This document shows, one piece after another, positions 49,640 to 63,304 of a stretch of DNA of 64,000 nucleotides (its first letter is position 1; each line of letters starts with the position of its first letter). The notes beneath the pieces are model-generated. The model did not search any database and was not told the origin of the DNA. It saw nothing but the letters and a program-made list of their open reading frames with translations. A program made the translations under genes and the position numbers. The stretch is from Druceiella hillmani. Lineage: Eukaryota > Arthropoda > Insecta > Lepidoptera > Hepialidae. The stretch is from positions 2,622,501 to 2,686,500 of the forward strand of contig JAYKKI010000133.1 of assembly GCA_039881145.1 (NCBI GenBank), written 5' to 3'.

Positions 49640-51176
49640 CTTTTGCTCGCAGTTTCAATACCTTGAAATTTGTAAGGTTAACGTTCCAGTTTTATTCCAG
49701 TATAGTGTTTCATTTATCCACTGACTATTGATTTATAAACAGTTGAAATTATAGAAATTATTATAATTATATATATTATAATTATATATAATTATAGAAA
49801 TTATTTATTATAATTAAATATATATTAAAATTATTTTTACTACTCATTTTGAAAAGTATTTTATTTTAATAACTGTCTTTATCAGTTGCTACGTCGCATG
49901 ATGCCCACTTTAGTAAATAAGAAAAGATAATTATATTTTATTCTCTTATTTGGGAATGAAATACATAGAGCACACTCCTAAAATACGTGAGTAAAAAATT
50001 AATTCTGTAGAATATCAAACTAAGATATTTCTATTTTAAGAGATGGTTTCTAACAAAAAGTAAATATTTAAAAAGCAAACGTAACTTAGCTCTAAACTAA
50101 ATGAATAATATTTTACAAATGTTTTCTTTTATCAAAGGTTGATCTCGTTAGAGTAATACTGAGCTATATATACTTTTAATTCATATTTCATTTGCTTTCT
50201 CCTAAAATTTATTACCTAAATGAATGTCATTATCTTACAAAGTATGTCATTAGTACTCAAGAAGTCGCCCTCAAAAGATGGGGTGTTTATTGAAAGTTGA
50301 GACGTAAAGTATTTCTTGAAATAGAATTAGGTAAGGTATTTAGTTCTTTTTATACTATATACTATTTTACTACACATGTACTTTTATTGTATATAAATTT
50401 TTCTCTATATAACTTTAATATACATATTTCAAAAGTATTCATAAAATATCTTAATTTTTCACCCTTTGCTAATGAATCTTTAAAATAATCAAAAATAAAT
50501 ATATACGCGGTGAATTTTCATTTTAGAACTATATGAAATCTTTAACTCTGTCCCTTATAATTTATTTCCGACCTAATATACATAATATACATAATATACA
50601 TATACATAATAAATAATTGAATTCCATGTATTTATCAAGATTTTTCAGAATGATGATCAGAAGCGACGTAAGGTATCAAAGATAAAAGTTAATGAAAGGG
50701 TTGAGAATAACATCAAACACTAAAGTATACAACCCCATTAGTTCCGCAAAATTAAAGCTTCAAAATTAATGCAATAAAAAGTACAACTTTTCTTATATGC
50801 TTTGGCACTGATTGACTCATGAGAACTACTAAGGGTGTTACTTCTTCGATCTAAATCTCACGATAGAAAGTCTCATAGCTTAAAAAATCAATCATTTACA
50901 TTTTAATGTGGAATTATTACCTGGCAAGTTAATTTTAATAGCAGATCGATTTTCGTTCTCTTTGTCTATTTATAAACACTCTACTTAATAAGCCTTACGA
51001 GAATATGATATAACTATACATAACACTCTGGTCGCAAATTCTATGCGACCATCTCATTTATAATATATCTCCACTATTTAGACAATGTAATTTAAAATAG
51101 GTGGCAAACTATGGATTTTCTCCCGAATCAATATATCCGTACACTGTAAAATTATCCTATATAGTATATAGCAAAT

Positions 51177-51177
<1 letters not shown>
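49640..51177. other. AT-rich stretch, nothing recognised
   Basis: Contains an AT-only palindromic patch near 49750-49820 (TATAATTATATATATTATAA). No supported gene; the short plus-strand frame at 50297-50488 has no ATG start, homologous copy or recognisable motif. Confidence 0.5.

Positions 51178-51222
<45 letters not shown>
51178..51222. repeat. (TA)n microsatellite
   Basis: Uninterrupted TA dinucleotides. Confidence 0.98.
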
Positions 51223-51226
<4 letters not shown>

Positions 51227-54197
51227 GGTCTAATCAAAAGTATAAAGCGCATAAAAATTAATTTAGTACAATTTGAATTATAAGCGAATAGACAGAAACT
51301 TAAATAGGCAGGCTTTGCGTTTTATCAATGTAATATAATAAAATACATTGTCCACTAGCATTTCTATGAGATATACTTTTGATGATTGTCATCGCAGTTA
51401 CGTAATTTTTTATTAAGTCCAAAATTCACTTCTAAGCGATAATTAGCATTGCCAGCTTTATATAAATATTTGATAAAATAATTAGACAAAGCTATTTTTA
51501 TTCTCGTTCGCTGTTATAAAATAGATAAAAACTGAATAAAAGTTGTTTTACTTTCTACATCAGTCACTACATACTTTGAAGCAACGAGAGTGTGTCATAT
51601 GAAAAGAATATATTATTCTGTCTATTAAATTAATTATTAAAAAAAAGTAATTTAAAAATTAAATAACAACACTATACCAATGTGAACAATGCCTGATCTT
51701 GTCGATCTTCCAACATAACACGCTAAACTGAAATTCTAACACCATCATCTAAATACCAGCCCAACAGGGGGAATTACTTTTTTGGATCTTTCCCATATTA
51801 TATAATGACGTCTAATCGTTATTCCGAAAAATAAAGCGATACAGAAACCTGGTTGAAAACCCGATTCGATTGCTATCTACTTTTCGTTTCAACTACACAT
51901 TAAAACCTAAATTGAAAGCAATGAAGTTATTTCTAATGCATAAATGGAACGTGGGAACAAACAATGATCAAAATGAAAATGATCAATGTGAAAATCAAAG
52001 TAAAAATGCTTCCTCAATAGAACCTATCAATTATCTACACAACTCCCAATTTTTCATGCACGTCGAACAAAAGTAATGAACGTTCTTGAAAAGGTTTAGA
52101 TCTTACGCATTGTGCTGATATGGTCCTATCTACATTAAAAACGAAAAAAAAATCCATAATAAATATATCAGTTTAAGCAAAAACTAATAACAAAAAAATT
52201 AAACTGTCGATAGTAGTTCTCGAGTGCTACCTTGAAAAACAGAAATTGCTTTAGGAATAATTCATTACCGACCTATTCTATTTCGGTAAACTTCTATCAC
52301 ACGCGATCTTTAAAATTTATCCGTATCTATAGAGCAGACAATGATCATTATATAGCATATTATAATAACGTTTTGTTGCAGTTCAATTTTACTTTCTTTA
52401 CTTTGGTTTATAAACTTTTTATATTAGCCAATTTAATTATATTTCATCGATTGGACTGCAAAATTCAATACTTTATCTTTGGACTGATTAGAATTGTTTT
52501 TTTGTTGTTGTTATTTGTCTGTTAAAATTATGTTATGGTAATTAACTCGAAGCTAAGTTCTTCATTACGAATATGCATAATTATATTTTTTAATATATGT
52601 ATTTTTTTATTAACCGATTTAAAATTACAAAAATAGTTTAAATTCTAGGCTCACTTTAACTTCCAATTTTAATATACAATGAGTAAAGTTCCAAAAAAAA
52701 ATACGTCGTTACTTTATAAACACTTATATTCTGATCATGATATACCAATTATAAAAACTTTTTTAAAAAATGTTTCACATATTTTTATATCCACATATAT
52801 ATCATTTTTATTGATATTTTTATTGTGAAAATTAAATAATTTAAATTTGAAAATTTATAAATATGTAACTTAATTCGAAATTTATAAATATGCATTAATA
52901 CGTCTAAATATTAAGTATGTTTATAATATACAATAGAAAGAGTGAAACAATAATAATCTATGAAAATACAAATTTACTTTTCAAATCATGTCAAGAAAGT
53001 TATTAATTTATGAGATATTAATATATCTCATTGTTTGTCTGATACTTCTTAAAGAAAAAGTCATACGACAGACATAACGATTCAGACGTAACAAGGAAAG
53101 CAATTACTCAAACGAAATATCGGCTGTCATCCATAATAGATGACGAGATAATTACAGATCGACGCAAAATTTGTTCCATTCGCAAACTTGCGAAGCTCTC
53201 AAGTTTTGTTAAATTGCCTACCCATTACATAATTGATAATTCATTTCAAAAGTGCTTTTCTCAAGTATGATTTAAGTAAAAGCGGCAAATTAATCGCTCT
53301 TAAAAGGAATATTCACGTATAATTTTCGTATTTAAATGGAAAATTCACGTTCACCTTGAATAATTTTCAAATTGATTGGAACGACAAAATTAATTTATAA
53401 TTAGGTTATTACGTTTCAACAATCCAACATTCCTTATATTACGTGACTCCTAACATTTTGGAAGGCAATTAGTCGAGAGTTATTGATAAAAAAATCGCAT
53501 CAATTTTCACAGAGTAATTTAACGCTTAGAGTTAAAATATATACGACATATAAATTAATTAGATTACCTTTTAGTGAAAGTCTAACTACCAAATATAAGC
53601 ACACCATTTTGTCTTCAACAAAAAAGCACAATATTGCAAAACATTCTCGCTAACAAACAATTATCAACTTATCACAAAAATACATCATATTCACAACACA
53701 GTAACTAAAAACTTAATTAATTAAATTTTAAACAATTATTATATCCGAAACAAAATTTAAACTAGATTATTTAGCAAGTTTTAAAATTATATTATAATTT
53801 CGTAACTACAAAGTGCGCGCCAAATAAACAGCTACGTTCACAGCACGAAAATCTAAATTAATTTTCACGTAACACCACACATTGCTTTTGTTGTATTACA
53901 TTTTTTAAACTTTTCTAAACATTAACAATGACGTGATAAGTAGTAACTCAACTTTGAACGCCGAAGAAATAACATTAATTCTTCAACCCCTTTGTAAACT
54001 ACGATAGGGTAAACTCTCGCGTAAATATTTTCGCTGCGTAGCTACGTCCTCTACGTTGTGAAGGCAAGGACGTACTGACTGTGAGCGTCCATATAAACTT
54101 ACTCCGCTATTATATATTTATATATAGAAATAAATATATTTGTGCAATATCTATATATAAATTGTGTAATGGATATTATATGGTCGCTGTAGTTATT
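51223..54197. other. AT-rich non-repetitive stretch, no supported gene
   Basis: Three kilobases without a recognisable element. Frames at 51870-52076 and 52232-52525 begin at TTG. The first contains an Asn/Glu-rich run (NDQNENDQCENQ) of low complexity; the second is hydrophobic. Neither has a recognisable motif. A less AT-rich patch at about 53990-54095 contains TAGCTACGTCCTCTACG and GGCAAGGACGTACTGACTG. That could be an exon or regulatory patch, but nothing decides it. Confidence 0.4.
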
Positions 54198-54620
54198 TTG
54201 ATGGTTCTTCATGATAAGTAATGAAGTGATGTGAATCATGTTTTGATGGGACGTTAATATGCAATAGTACCTATTTAAGATCTTTGGTTTGATATTAAGT
54301 TGTATTAAGCGCGCTCTTTGCAAAGCTTATTATTTATGGGCGGGAATATTAGTTCTACTTTACCGAAACTAGAACTATGTTATTGTTAGGTATGTGCAAT
54401 AATAACATTATATTGGTTTTTCAAGATAAATAATGAAGTGATATGAATCAATTTTGATGGAATATTTTTATATGCAATAGTACGTATGTATGATATTTAT
54501 TTTCTTATCACATTTTATTAAGTATGTTATTTGGCAAGTTTATTATTTATGAAAGGGAATATTAATTTTTACTCAAACAAAACAAGAAATAACGTTTGGT
54601 GAGTACAAGAGTAATAATGT
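54198..54620. repeat. Diverged tandem duplication (offset about 212 bp)
   Basis: The order TAATGAAGTGATRTGAATCA, TTTTGATGG, TATGCAATAGTACSTA, TATTAAG and TTTATTATTTATG...GGGAATATTA occurs twice. ATGAAGTGAT is at 54221 and 54433. The copies differ by many substitutions and small indels, so the duplication is old. A minus-strand frame at 54099-54323 lies in copy 1 and is not kept open in copy 2. Confidence 0.8.
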
Positions 54621-54836
54621 TATATTGCTCGATCTTATTTATTATTTAAAATATATTTCAAGTATAAAATTACGCTAATATAAGGTTAGGATAATAAAGT
54701 ATATTTTTCGGCTAAAATAACTTGCTATGCACAGGGCTATACGCAATTTAAATTTATTGCTTATTATTATATTTGCAACAGGCTGCTTAATAATTTCAAG
54801 CTATAACTTGGAATAATTTATAAAGTTGTTAAACTT

Positions 54837-56480
<1,644 letters not shown>

Positions 56481-56519
56481 TACACACTTTTGTTTTCTAT
56501 CTTGGAAGTAATTTTTTTA

Positions 56520-56720
56520 ATACCATTTCTAGCAAAGCAAAATTATCAATTTGAGATATGGGGGAACAGCTTGGACATCTGGCAGTGGCACAAGGCCGAC
56601 GATTAGAAAGAACAGCAACAGTCGAGTTCAGCCTAGAAATGTAATGTAACCCAAAGAACTGTGTAGTCATTCAAGGTCGACGAGTGGAGGGCGCACGGAA
56701 CGAAGCTCTATAACAAGATA
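56520..56720 (+). other. GC-richer patch, possible decayed coding fragment
   Basis: Less AT-rich than its surroundings. From ATG at 56558 a 29-codon frame reads MGEQLGHLAVAQGRRLERTA and then ends in TAA. The composition looks like the remains of a coding sequence, perhaps from a retroelement, but I cannot identify it. Confidence 0.25.
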
Positions 56721-58314
56721 GTTTATATAGACACATTTATAAGCATTTGTAGCGAATGCAAAAGGTTAGCAGTAATTGATTAATTACTGTATGAAAATTG
56801 AGTTTAATGAATTGTGAAGGTTCATGTTCACGCATTGATTCTGTATTAATTTCCTTGAATGTTTTAATTATTACGTAATATAATAATGTTCTTGTAATAA
56901 CTGTGATACATAATTATTTAAACATTTAGGTGGTGATTTTAATTATTGTGTAGTGATTTGTGTTTAAAGTATATATATTATATTAAGTTAAATAATGGGA
57001 AGTAAAATAAAATAAAAATTATAAAGAATTCTCTTTATGTCGTATTATGGGTCAGTGCAAGGGACGCTTACAATTTTGTAACGTCCCTTAGTCCGTCTGT
57101 CTGTGATAGCTTTACGGTTTCTGAAATTTAAATTTATGTTCCTAAAATTTGGAAGTATATGCATTATATGAATATTTGAATTATAATATGTAGCAAAACG
57201 TTAAAAAACCTGTCGAGCGTGGGTAGAACTCGCAGTTTGAGTAAAAGGGTGTTCACAGACAGATAGACGAACAACTAAGTGAACTTATAAGGGTTCCTTT
57301 TTTCTTTTAAGATAGAGAACCGTCCAAATCCGCTTCCTCAGTTCCCTCAGTTTCGTGCCGTCGGCTCCCCATTTAAAATATTAATAGTCATGCACTTCGA
57401 CTACGTGCAGCGCTGATCTCGAATATAGATGCCAGCAAAACTAAAATCAGCATCCAAATATGAAGGCATCGTTTTGAAATACGCGAGAATAAAAAAAAAA
57501 TAAAATGACGTAAAGACAAAACTTATTAAATCATTGTGAAGATTAAATTATATCCAAAAGCTTTTTCTATAAAACCAATGGTTTAGCTGTTATAAGTCAA
57601 TATTAAATTGTTTACAATAATTTTTCGCACTAAAATTTTTCAATCATTATACTTTTGGCTAATTTTATATCTTTTCAGATTTTTCTGAGCAACTTTTCGT
57701 TTATAAGGACTAACAATTTTAAAGCGATTTCCTCGAAGCACCTTTAAAGAAATCTACAATAAAATACATATTAGTATGTTTTCATTTAACACACTACACG
57801 ATGCTCTTGATTTATTTTTATCTTGCAATTTAACCCATGTTAAGTTAAAGTTCCCTCAAAGTTAAAATTTCATTTTTTGTACTTCACAATTACATTGGTT
57901 TAAAATATTCTACCCCTATTATATAATTAATTTTGGTAAATAATAATTTCCAAGAAATTGCCTTCCACAGACAAACAGACGGATGAACGGACGAAAACGT
58001 TTCGTTAAGACAATTTCGGCACCAACCCCTAAATAAAAGATAGTGGTATTTTTGATTTCCCTCGAATGTAGGCGGCTAGCAGAGGCGAATATTTTTTTTA
58101 CCATTCCATCTAGAGCCATATAATTGTTTTTTTTACATTAGAATGGAACTTTTATTCATAATTTTGGATTTTCAGCCCCCCACGCAAAATATTTTTCTCT
58201 AGAATATTGTACAATAGGAAGCTATTTTTATTTCTTTTGCCTTGGTTTTGAAAATCAATTCGGATCACTTATGCATTTAAAAATTAGTAAGAAATAAATA
58301 AATCATCCGCCTTG
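56721..58314. other. AT-rich stretch with dispersed-repeat fragments
   Basis: 57085-57345 has CTTAGTCCGTCTGTCTGTGA at one side and GACAGATAGACGAACAAC, ATAAGGGTTCC and TTTTTTCTTTTAAG at the other. This is typical of lepidopteran interspersed repeats, in the opposite sense to 16590. 57967-57995 (CAGACAAACAGACGGATGAA) is another such fragment. The minus-strand frame at 57919-58119 overlaps that fragment and is not called. Confidence 0.45.
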
Positions 58315-58320
58315 AGATCG

Positions 58321-58773
58321 GCATTCTTTGCAGACGATTATATCACTATTGATGTGTTTAAAAAGTTGATAAATCAAATAAAACCATTGTTTATTACGAT
58401 CAAGGATCGCCATCGTTCCGTTCGAATTAGGCGCGTTCGTATCTTCAGAGAAACTGATGCTAAAATCTTAGAAAATTCAACTTTTAACTAAATAAAACAA
58501 TTATTTATTACGATCAAGGATCGTTATCGTTCCGTTCGACTCAGGCGCGTTCGTATCTTCAGAGAAAGTCGTGCTAACATTTTAGAAGATTCAACTATCA
58601 ATCAAATAAAACTATTATTTATTACGATCAAGGATAGCTATCGTTCGGTTCGACTCAGACGCGTTCGTATCCTTAGAGAAAGTCATGATCAAGTCATAAA
58701 TCTTAGAAGCTCTATTTGCTTAAGTCTCATTTTCAAAATATTTAACAAAACTAAAAAAAAAATTATTAAACAA
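58321..58773 (+). pseudogene. In-phase 114-bp tandem repeat, possible decayed repeat protein
   Basis: Three units start TTATTACGATCAAGGAT at 58391, 58505 and 58619 (exact 114-bp spacing, 38 codons). Read in the frame of 58321, the line gives FITIKDRHRSVRIRRVRIFR, FITIKDRYRSVRLRRVRIFR and FITIKDSYRSVRLRRVRILR. The third unit continues to a TAA at about 58771. One stop (TAA replacing CAA) lies at 58489-58491 between units 1 and 2. The sequence upstream, with TTCTTTGCAG ending at 58333, resembles a splice acceptor. Several changes between units are synonymous (CGC/CGT, ATC/ATT). Arg-rich and basic. No family recognised. Less AT-rich than its neighbours. Either a damaged exon or a non-coding minisatellite that happens to be open. 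Confidence 0.4.
58391..58732. repeat. 114-bp tandem repeat, three units
   Basis: Each unit has TTATTACGATCAAGGATNGC, ATCGTTCCGTTCGACTCAGG, CGCGTTCGTATCTTCAGAGA and ATTTTAGAAGATTCAACT. Units 1 and 2 extend over the full period; unit 3 diverges after about 75 bp. It contains the short inverted repeat GATCNNGGATC. Confidence 0.95.
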
Positions 58774-61539
58774 TAAGGTGTTTTAGTTCAGTTTCTTTTA
58801 ATATTTATAAATAAAAATATATAATTAACACAGCAATATAATAATAAGTATCCTTAACTGATGAGTATATTTATTCTGACGAATAATACTGAATTATAAT
58901 TATAGAAGTAAATAAGTGACATACTTGATGATGACTTTAAACTTCAGGCAAAATATAAATCCTGGCCAACGCACGTAAGACCTATTTTAATATTTATGTA
59001 AAATGACGTCAGTGGATACCATAAAAAATTTATTTCTGTCATAAGGTCAATGGCAAACTTACTCTTTTTTCAAATATTACTATAAATTTAAATGAACAAG
59101 ACAGCTATGCCTTTCCATATCATTATTTAAGGTCCTCTGAATCATTGCATGCGGTAATATGTAGATACCTAGCGTACACAAAGTTCTAGTTCCCTTTAGA
59201 CAGTGTTAAATTATAACAACGACTTCTTCAATATTATTTATCCATATTTGTTGTTTTTTTAATTATCGCTATTCTATACTCTTAAAATTTCTATTTATTT
59301 TAATTATAATTAATAGTTTAAGAAGTTCTGAATTGTTATTCATTGTTATTTGCCTATTAGCGTAAATAATTTTTAGTCTAATTTAAACAAAATGTTCTCG
59401 CTTATTTCTCTATTTACCATATATTTACGTTATAGTAAGAAAATACCTGAATAATGTTGAAAAACAGTTGTGTCACAGTTTAATTCAATATAATGTTAAA
59501 CAAATGCATATACGTGCAATTCTACTAATTAATAGGTACGCGTTTTTTATATAAAAATTGAAGTAAGTGTCGGAATTGTAGTAAGTTTCAAAAATGAGTA
59601 TCATATATATTAATACGCTAAGGTTTTAAGATGTTACTCTCCCTTTTTAGAAAAAACCTCACAACTAATCCACATAAATTATATATCATCACTTAGTACT
59701 CCATTTCTTCGTGTTGAAGGATGCTAATTAAATTTTAGTAAAAGAGTTATTATACCAAATATATTTTTGAAAATTATTATAGTCAATAATAATTATTACT
59801 GTTTCTAGATATTCAGACTGGTATGTGATATGTCCTTTATTTTTAGTAAGATCTGGTTTTTAACTAGAAATATTTTGTCATTGATAAAATTTTATGGGTC
59901 TAGAAATTTATCCGGTATGATCTCACCCTAGGAAAAATTCGTTTTAAATATGGACAAAGCTTTATCACTCAGATGCTTAGTATTAAATTGGTAATATTAA
60001 TGCAAATACCTTCATCACAATGTCATATGTTGTTACGTATGTTTTCAATCGTCCAGTCCTTGAACCATAGATTTAAGTATATTTTGCTGAATGTAAGGTT
60101 TTGAGTAAAAAATACGAATACTGAATAGTTTACAGACATGGCACATAAATAAGAAAGTTTTGTTCCCGGAAGTGGATGCGGGGAAGAGAGTAGTCTGCCT
60201 TCCAAGAAAATTATTGGTCACCGGCTACTAAGTTCGCGCAGTTTATTTCCACTTCTTGACACCTGCTTTTTTATGGACCTTTAATATTGCCTAGTGACTG
60301 AACCGTTATTGTTTATATGCTCTTTGACCTCCCGACCTTTGCTGCATGTATTGAACTTCGAGCTATATTTTACTGTTGCTTTTGAAAATAATAAGAGTAT
60401 TGGAAAAATGTCAATACGTTATGTATCTATGATTTATTTGCAGACAAAGCCGTCATAATTTAGAAAAAAATGTACTTTAGCGTCAATCTCAAGTGGCACA
60501 ATGTATATGGGAACATGCATAGATATGATTACTTTTACTGACCAATTGGAATACTAACATAAGCAAGTATTTTAATCGAAGTCTGTATAAAATTAATTAT
60601 CGTGTATTTTATACTATGTAAAAATTCACTTATATTCAAAGTTAACTGTACCCACAACTTAGTTTGCATTGACCATTAAAAAGAACTTTTAAGTTAAGTC
60701 TAAAATTGAAGGTTAAAATATGAGTAACGATATTTATAATAAATATAAAGGAGAAACTTTATTCCTAGTTGGTTATTATAGATATTCATTGAAATTTTAA
60801 ACTACCGCATCTTCTTTACTAATAAGCCAATTGTGATAAATAGCTAAGCCTATATTTTACTTGAAAGTATGTAGGATTTATCCATGAACACGAATTAAAA
60901 ACCCTAAAGTAATACTGGCGTGGGGCACGATCAAATAAATAGATTCACTTACAAACAAGCAAAGATCTCTTTAATCCTTTTCTTTTCCAATAAATATATA
61001 TAAATTAATTTAATGAATTTAAATAGTGAAAATATGTGCAATCTATTGTTTTTTATAAATACATCAAAATTCGCAGAAACTTCGTAGATACGAAAGAAAA
61101 CCTTCCATTCTTAAGTGAATCTGTTATTGATTGCGAATTGTTTATTACTGGTAATTGTATATTATTAATTGTATATTAGTTAAGGTTAATTGTATATTAG
61201 TTAAGGCTATCTAAATTACACGTCGCAGTATATTTATGAAGTGATATTTATACAACTGAAATGTATAGAGAGAAGCATAGTACAAAACAATATACGGTGG
61301 GAATAAAGTGCGAATACAGACGCGGTATGTGAGGGTACATAATGTTACATGTATATTTTAGAGGCCAAAAAAGCAGCAGAAATACCGTAATTAATAGTTA
61401 CTGTAATTGTTTGATAGGTAAAAGGTTCGAAGATATCCTTATATCTTATCTTTACTATGTTACCGAAGTTTAGTAAAATATGTATCATTTATTGTTCCCG
61501 TTCTGTATTGGTTAGATATTATTATCAACTTTTTAGGGC
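58774..61539. other. AT-rich stretch, no supported gene
   Basis: Only two things noted. 59601-59650 shares TCATATATATTAATACGCTA and CTCCCTTTTTAGA with the inserted element at 42293. 61165-61205 has a doubled TTAATTGTATATTAGTTAAG. The minus-strand frame at 60023-60205 has no supporting feature. Confidence 0.45.
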
Positions 61540-61785
61540 AATTAAATGAAACTACGCGATATAGTATTATTTCTATTTTCTTTAAGTTTTTTACCACGAA
61601 TAGGTCTCGTTGTATTACAATATCTTCAGGAGAGCTATAGCCCATCTGAAGATGTTGTAATACAACGAAACCTAGGTCGTGGTAAAGAACTTAAAGAAAG
61701 TAGATATAATACTACATCACGTAGTTTCATTTAATTATTAATAATGAATTTCTATAAAATTAACGGCAAATATATTCAAGACTTT
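61540..61785. mobile_element. Foldback element, complete copy, inverted
   Basis: Near-perfect palindrome of about 196 bp. AATTAAATGAAACTACGCGA (61540) pairs with TCACGTAGTTTCATTTAATT (ending 61735), and the arms meet around GGAGAGCTATAGCCCATC. The right flank TGAATTTCTATAAAATTAAC, to about 61785, is the reverse complement of the left flank of the copies at 9661 and 23211, so the element lies in the opposite direction and includes about 50 bp beyond one arm. Open frames on both strands here are by-products of the palindrome. Confidence 0.85.
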
Positions 61786-62376
61786 TTAGTTATTAGAAAC
61801 TCAACTTACTATAAAGTAATTTAATGTTAAAATAAAGAAATGTAACTTAAAAACAGTGTTATATTAAAATGATAAAGTGAAGGTACTCGTAAAATAATGT
61901 TAAATTAATATTATGATAAAAACGAAAAATAACTATTAGGAATTTTACACTTTTACTTCAATCTATTTTCATATATGTTGATTTATAACCCTAGTAATAA
62001 TAAAGGTATATGTAGACGTTATTAAAGCATCTATAACTGTTCATTATTTCTGATGACATTTCTGCCGCTTTTACGCCTGGAAGTCATAAAAACATGCCCA
62101 AAGTTCTTTATTTATTTATTTCTTATTATTAATAAATAAAAAAGTTCAAAGTAAGATATAATGTATATGTAGTCTCACATTAGGAAAAATTACCCATGCT
62201 TTTAGTATATATATCCCCTACTAGCCCTTCGGTCTTTGGATCTATCCGAATTCGCCAGAAAAATTTAATAGTTGCTGTTTTTGATAATAGTTATAAATGA
62301 AACAAATAATTATTTGAGCACAAACACTTGTTCACATAAAATATTCATTTGTTATATAAACTAATATTCATAAATT
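61786..62376. other. AT-rich stretch, nothing recognised
   Basis: No gene, no recognised repeat. Contains a small inverted run, TTTATTTATTTCTTATTATTAATAAATAAA (about 62108-62140; arms TTTATTTATT and AATAAATAAA). Confidence 0.5.
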
Positions 62377-62379
62377 ACG

Positions 62380-62449
<70 letters not shown>

Positions 62450-62456
62450 CATATAC

Positions 62457-62516
<60 letters not shown>
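62377..62516. repeat. (TA)n/(TACATA)n microsatellite, left of mariner
   Basis: TA dinucleotides interrupted by TACATA words (62403-62415, 62437-62470). It abuts the left end of the mariner element. Confidence 0.97.
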
Positions 62517-63247
62517 CCGAGGCGTGTTATTACATTAAGTACCGTTTTGAAATTAAAAAAAAGCAAATAAATATTTTTGAAAACAATTTTATTCATGTAA
62601 ACGCCCATATTTTACTCCACTTTTCGTCATAATTTCCACTAATATTGAGACACATGTCGTATTATGGGACCAGTTTTTGTATTCCATCCTCAAATAATGC
62701 TGCCGTCTGATTAGACACCCTGCGTAAACACAACTTCTGATAATTTAATCGTTCATTCACAATTTCATTAGGAATACTTCTTGGGAGTACAGAATAATAT
62801 TTATATAAAGATCGTGAAACGTCTGTTCTCTTTCACTTTACCGTCCACTTTTTGAGTAAAATCGTCGATAATGACTAAAGGTCGCCATTTCATTCCTCAT
62901 CGTGTATGTTTATGCGGCCATCCCCAAAAGCCCTAACCCATTTCTGTACCATTCCATCAGTTATGAAGCTTTCACCATAAACGACACTAATTTGGCGATG
63001 AATGCCGCTTTCAAGCCTTTAGCACTAAGAAAACCAATAAGAGCACGCACTTCGCAGTCGGCGGAATTCTCAATTGGTGACGCCATTTTAATAATACAAA
63101 ACAAGAATAAACACAGTCAAATGGCTCCGTAATGGTGTGTATGGCTTTCCAACAGATGTAGGTATACAGTGCGCATACGCTAAACTTCGACTGCAGCGCT
63201 GCGGAGGCGTTATTTAAAAAGGGTACTTATTTGAAAAACACGCCTCG
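62517..63247 (-). mobile_element. Mariner-like transposon with large internal deletion
   Basis: Tc1/mariner-superfamily element with terminal inverted repeats: CCGAGGCGTGTTATTACATT at the left, and at the right the reverse complement begins CGAGGCGTGTTTTTCAAATA, with AAGTACC shared further in. About 730 bp remains, against about 1.3 kb for a complete mariner. It retains the start and end of the transposase gene on the minus strand but lacks the catalytic core. It is flanked by TA-rich DNA, consistent with TA targeting. It cannot encode its own transposase; it could at most be moved by a related active element. Confidence 0.9.
62585..63086 (-). pseudogene. Mariner transposase pseudogene
   Basis: From ATG at 63086 the minus strand reads MASPIENSADCEVRALIGFL, a recognisable mariner transposase N-terminus. 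A frameshift follows, then VYGESFITDGMVQKWVRAFG and NIHDEE with an in-frame stop, then DDFTQKVDGKVKENRRFTI, the helix-turn-helix region. After VNERLNYQKLCLRRVSN the sequence jumps to LFEDGIQKLVP and [15 protein letters not shown], the extreme C-terminus. The DD34D catalytic domain is therefore deleted. At least two stops and two frameshifts show that it is long dead. Confidence 0.88.
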
Positions 63248-63250
63248 TAC

Positions 63251-63300
<50 letters not shown>
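63248..63300. repeat. (TA)n microsatellite, right of mariner
   Basis: TACATATG followed by uninterrupted TA dinucleotides to about 63296. It probably represents the other half of the tract that received the mariner. Confidence 0.95.

Positions 63301-63304
<4 letters not shown>

Noticed and set aside
62349..62608. Short frames on both strands around the mariner left end
   Set aside because: Mostly (TA)n translation (YIYIYI) plus part of the mariner terminus.
62902..63132. A 76-codon plus-strand frame
   Set aside because: It is antisense to the recognisable mariner transposase N-terminal region.
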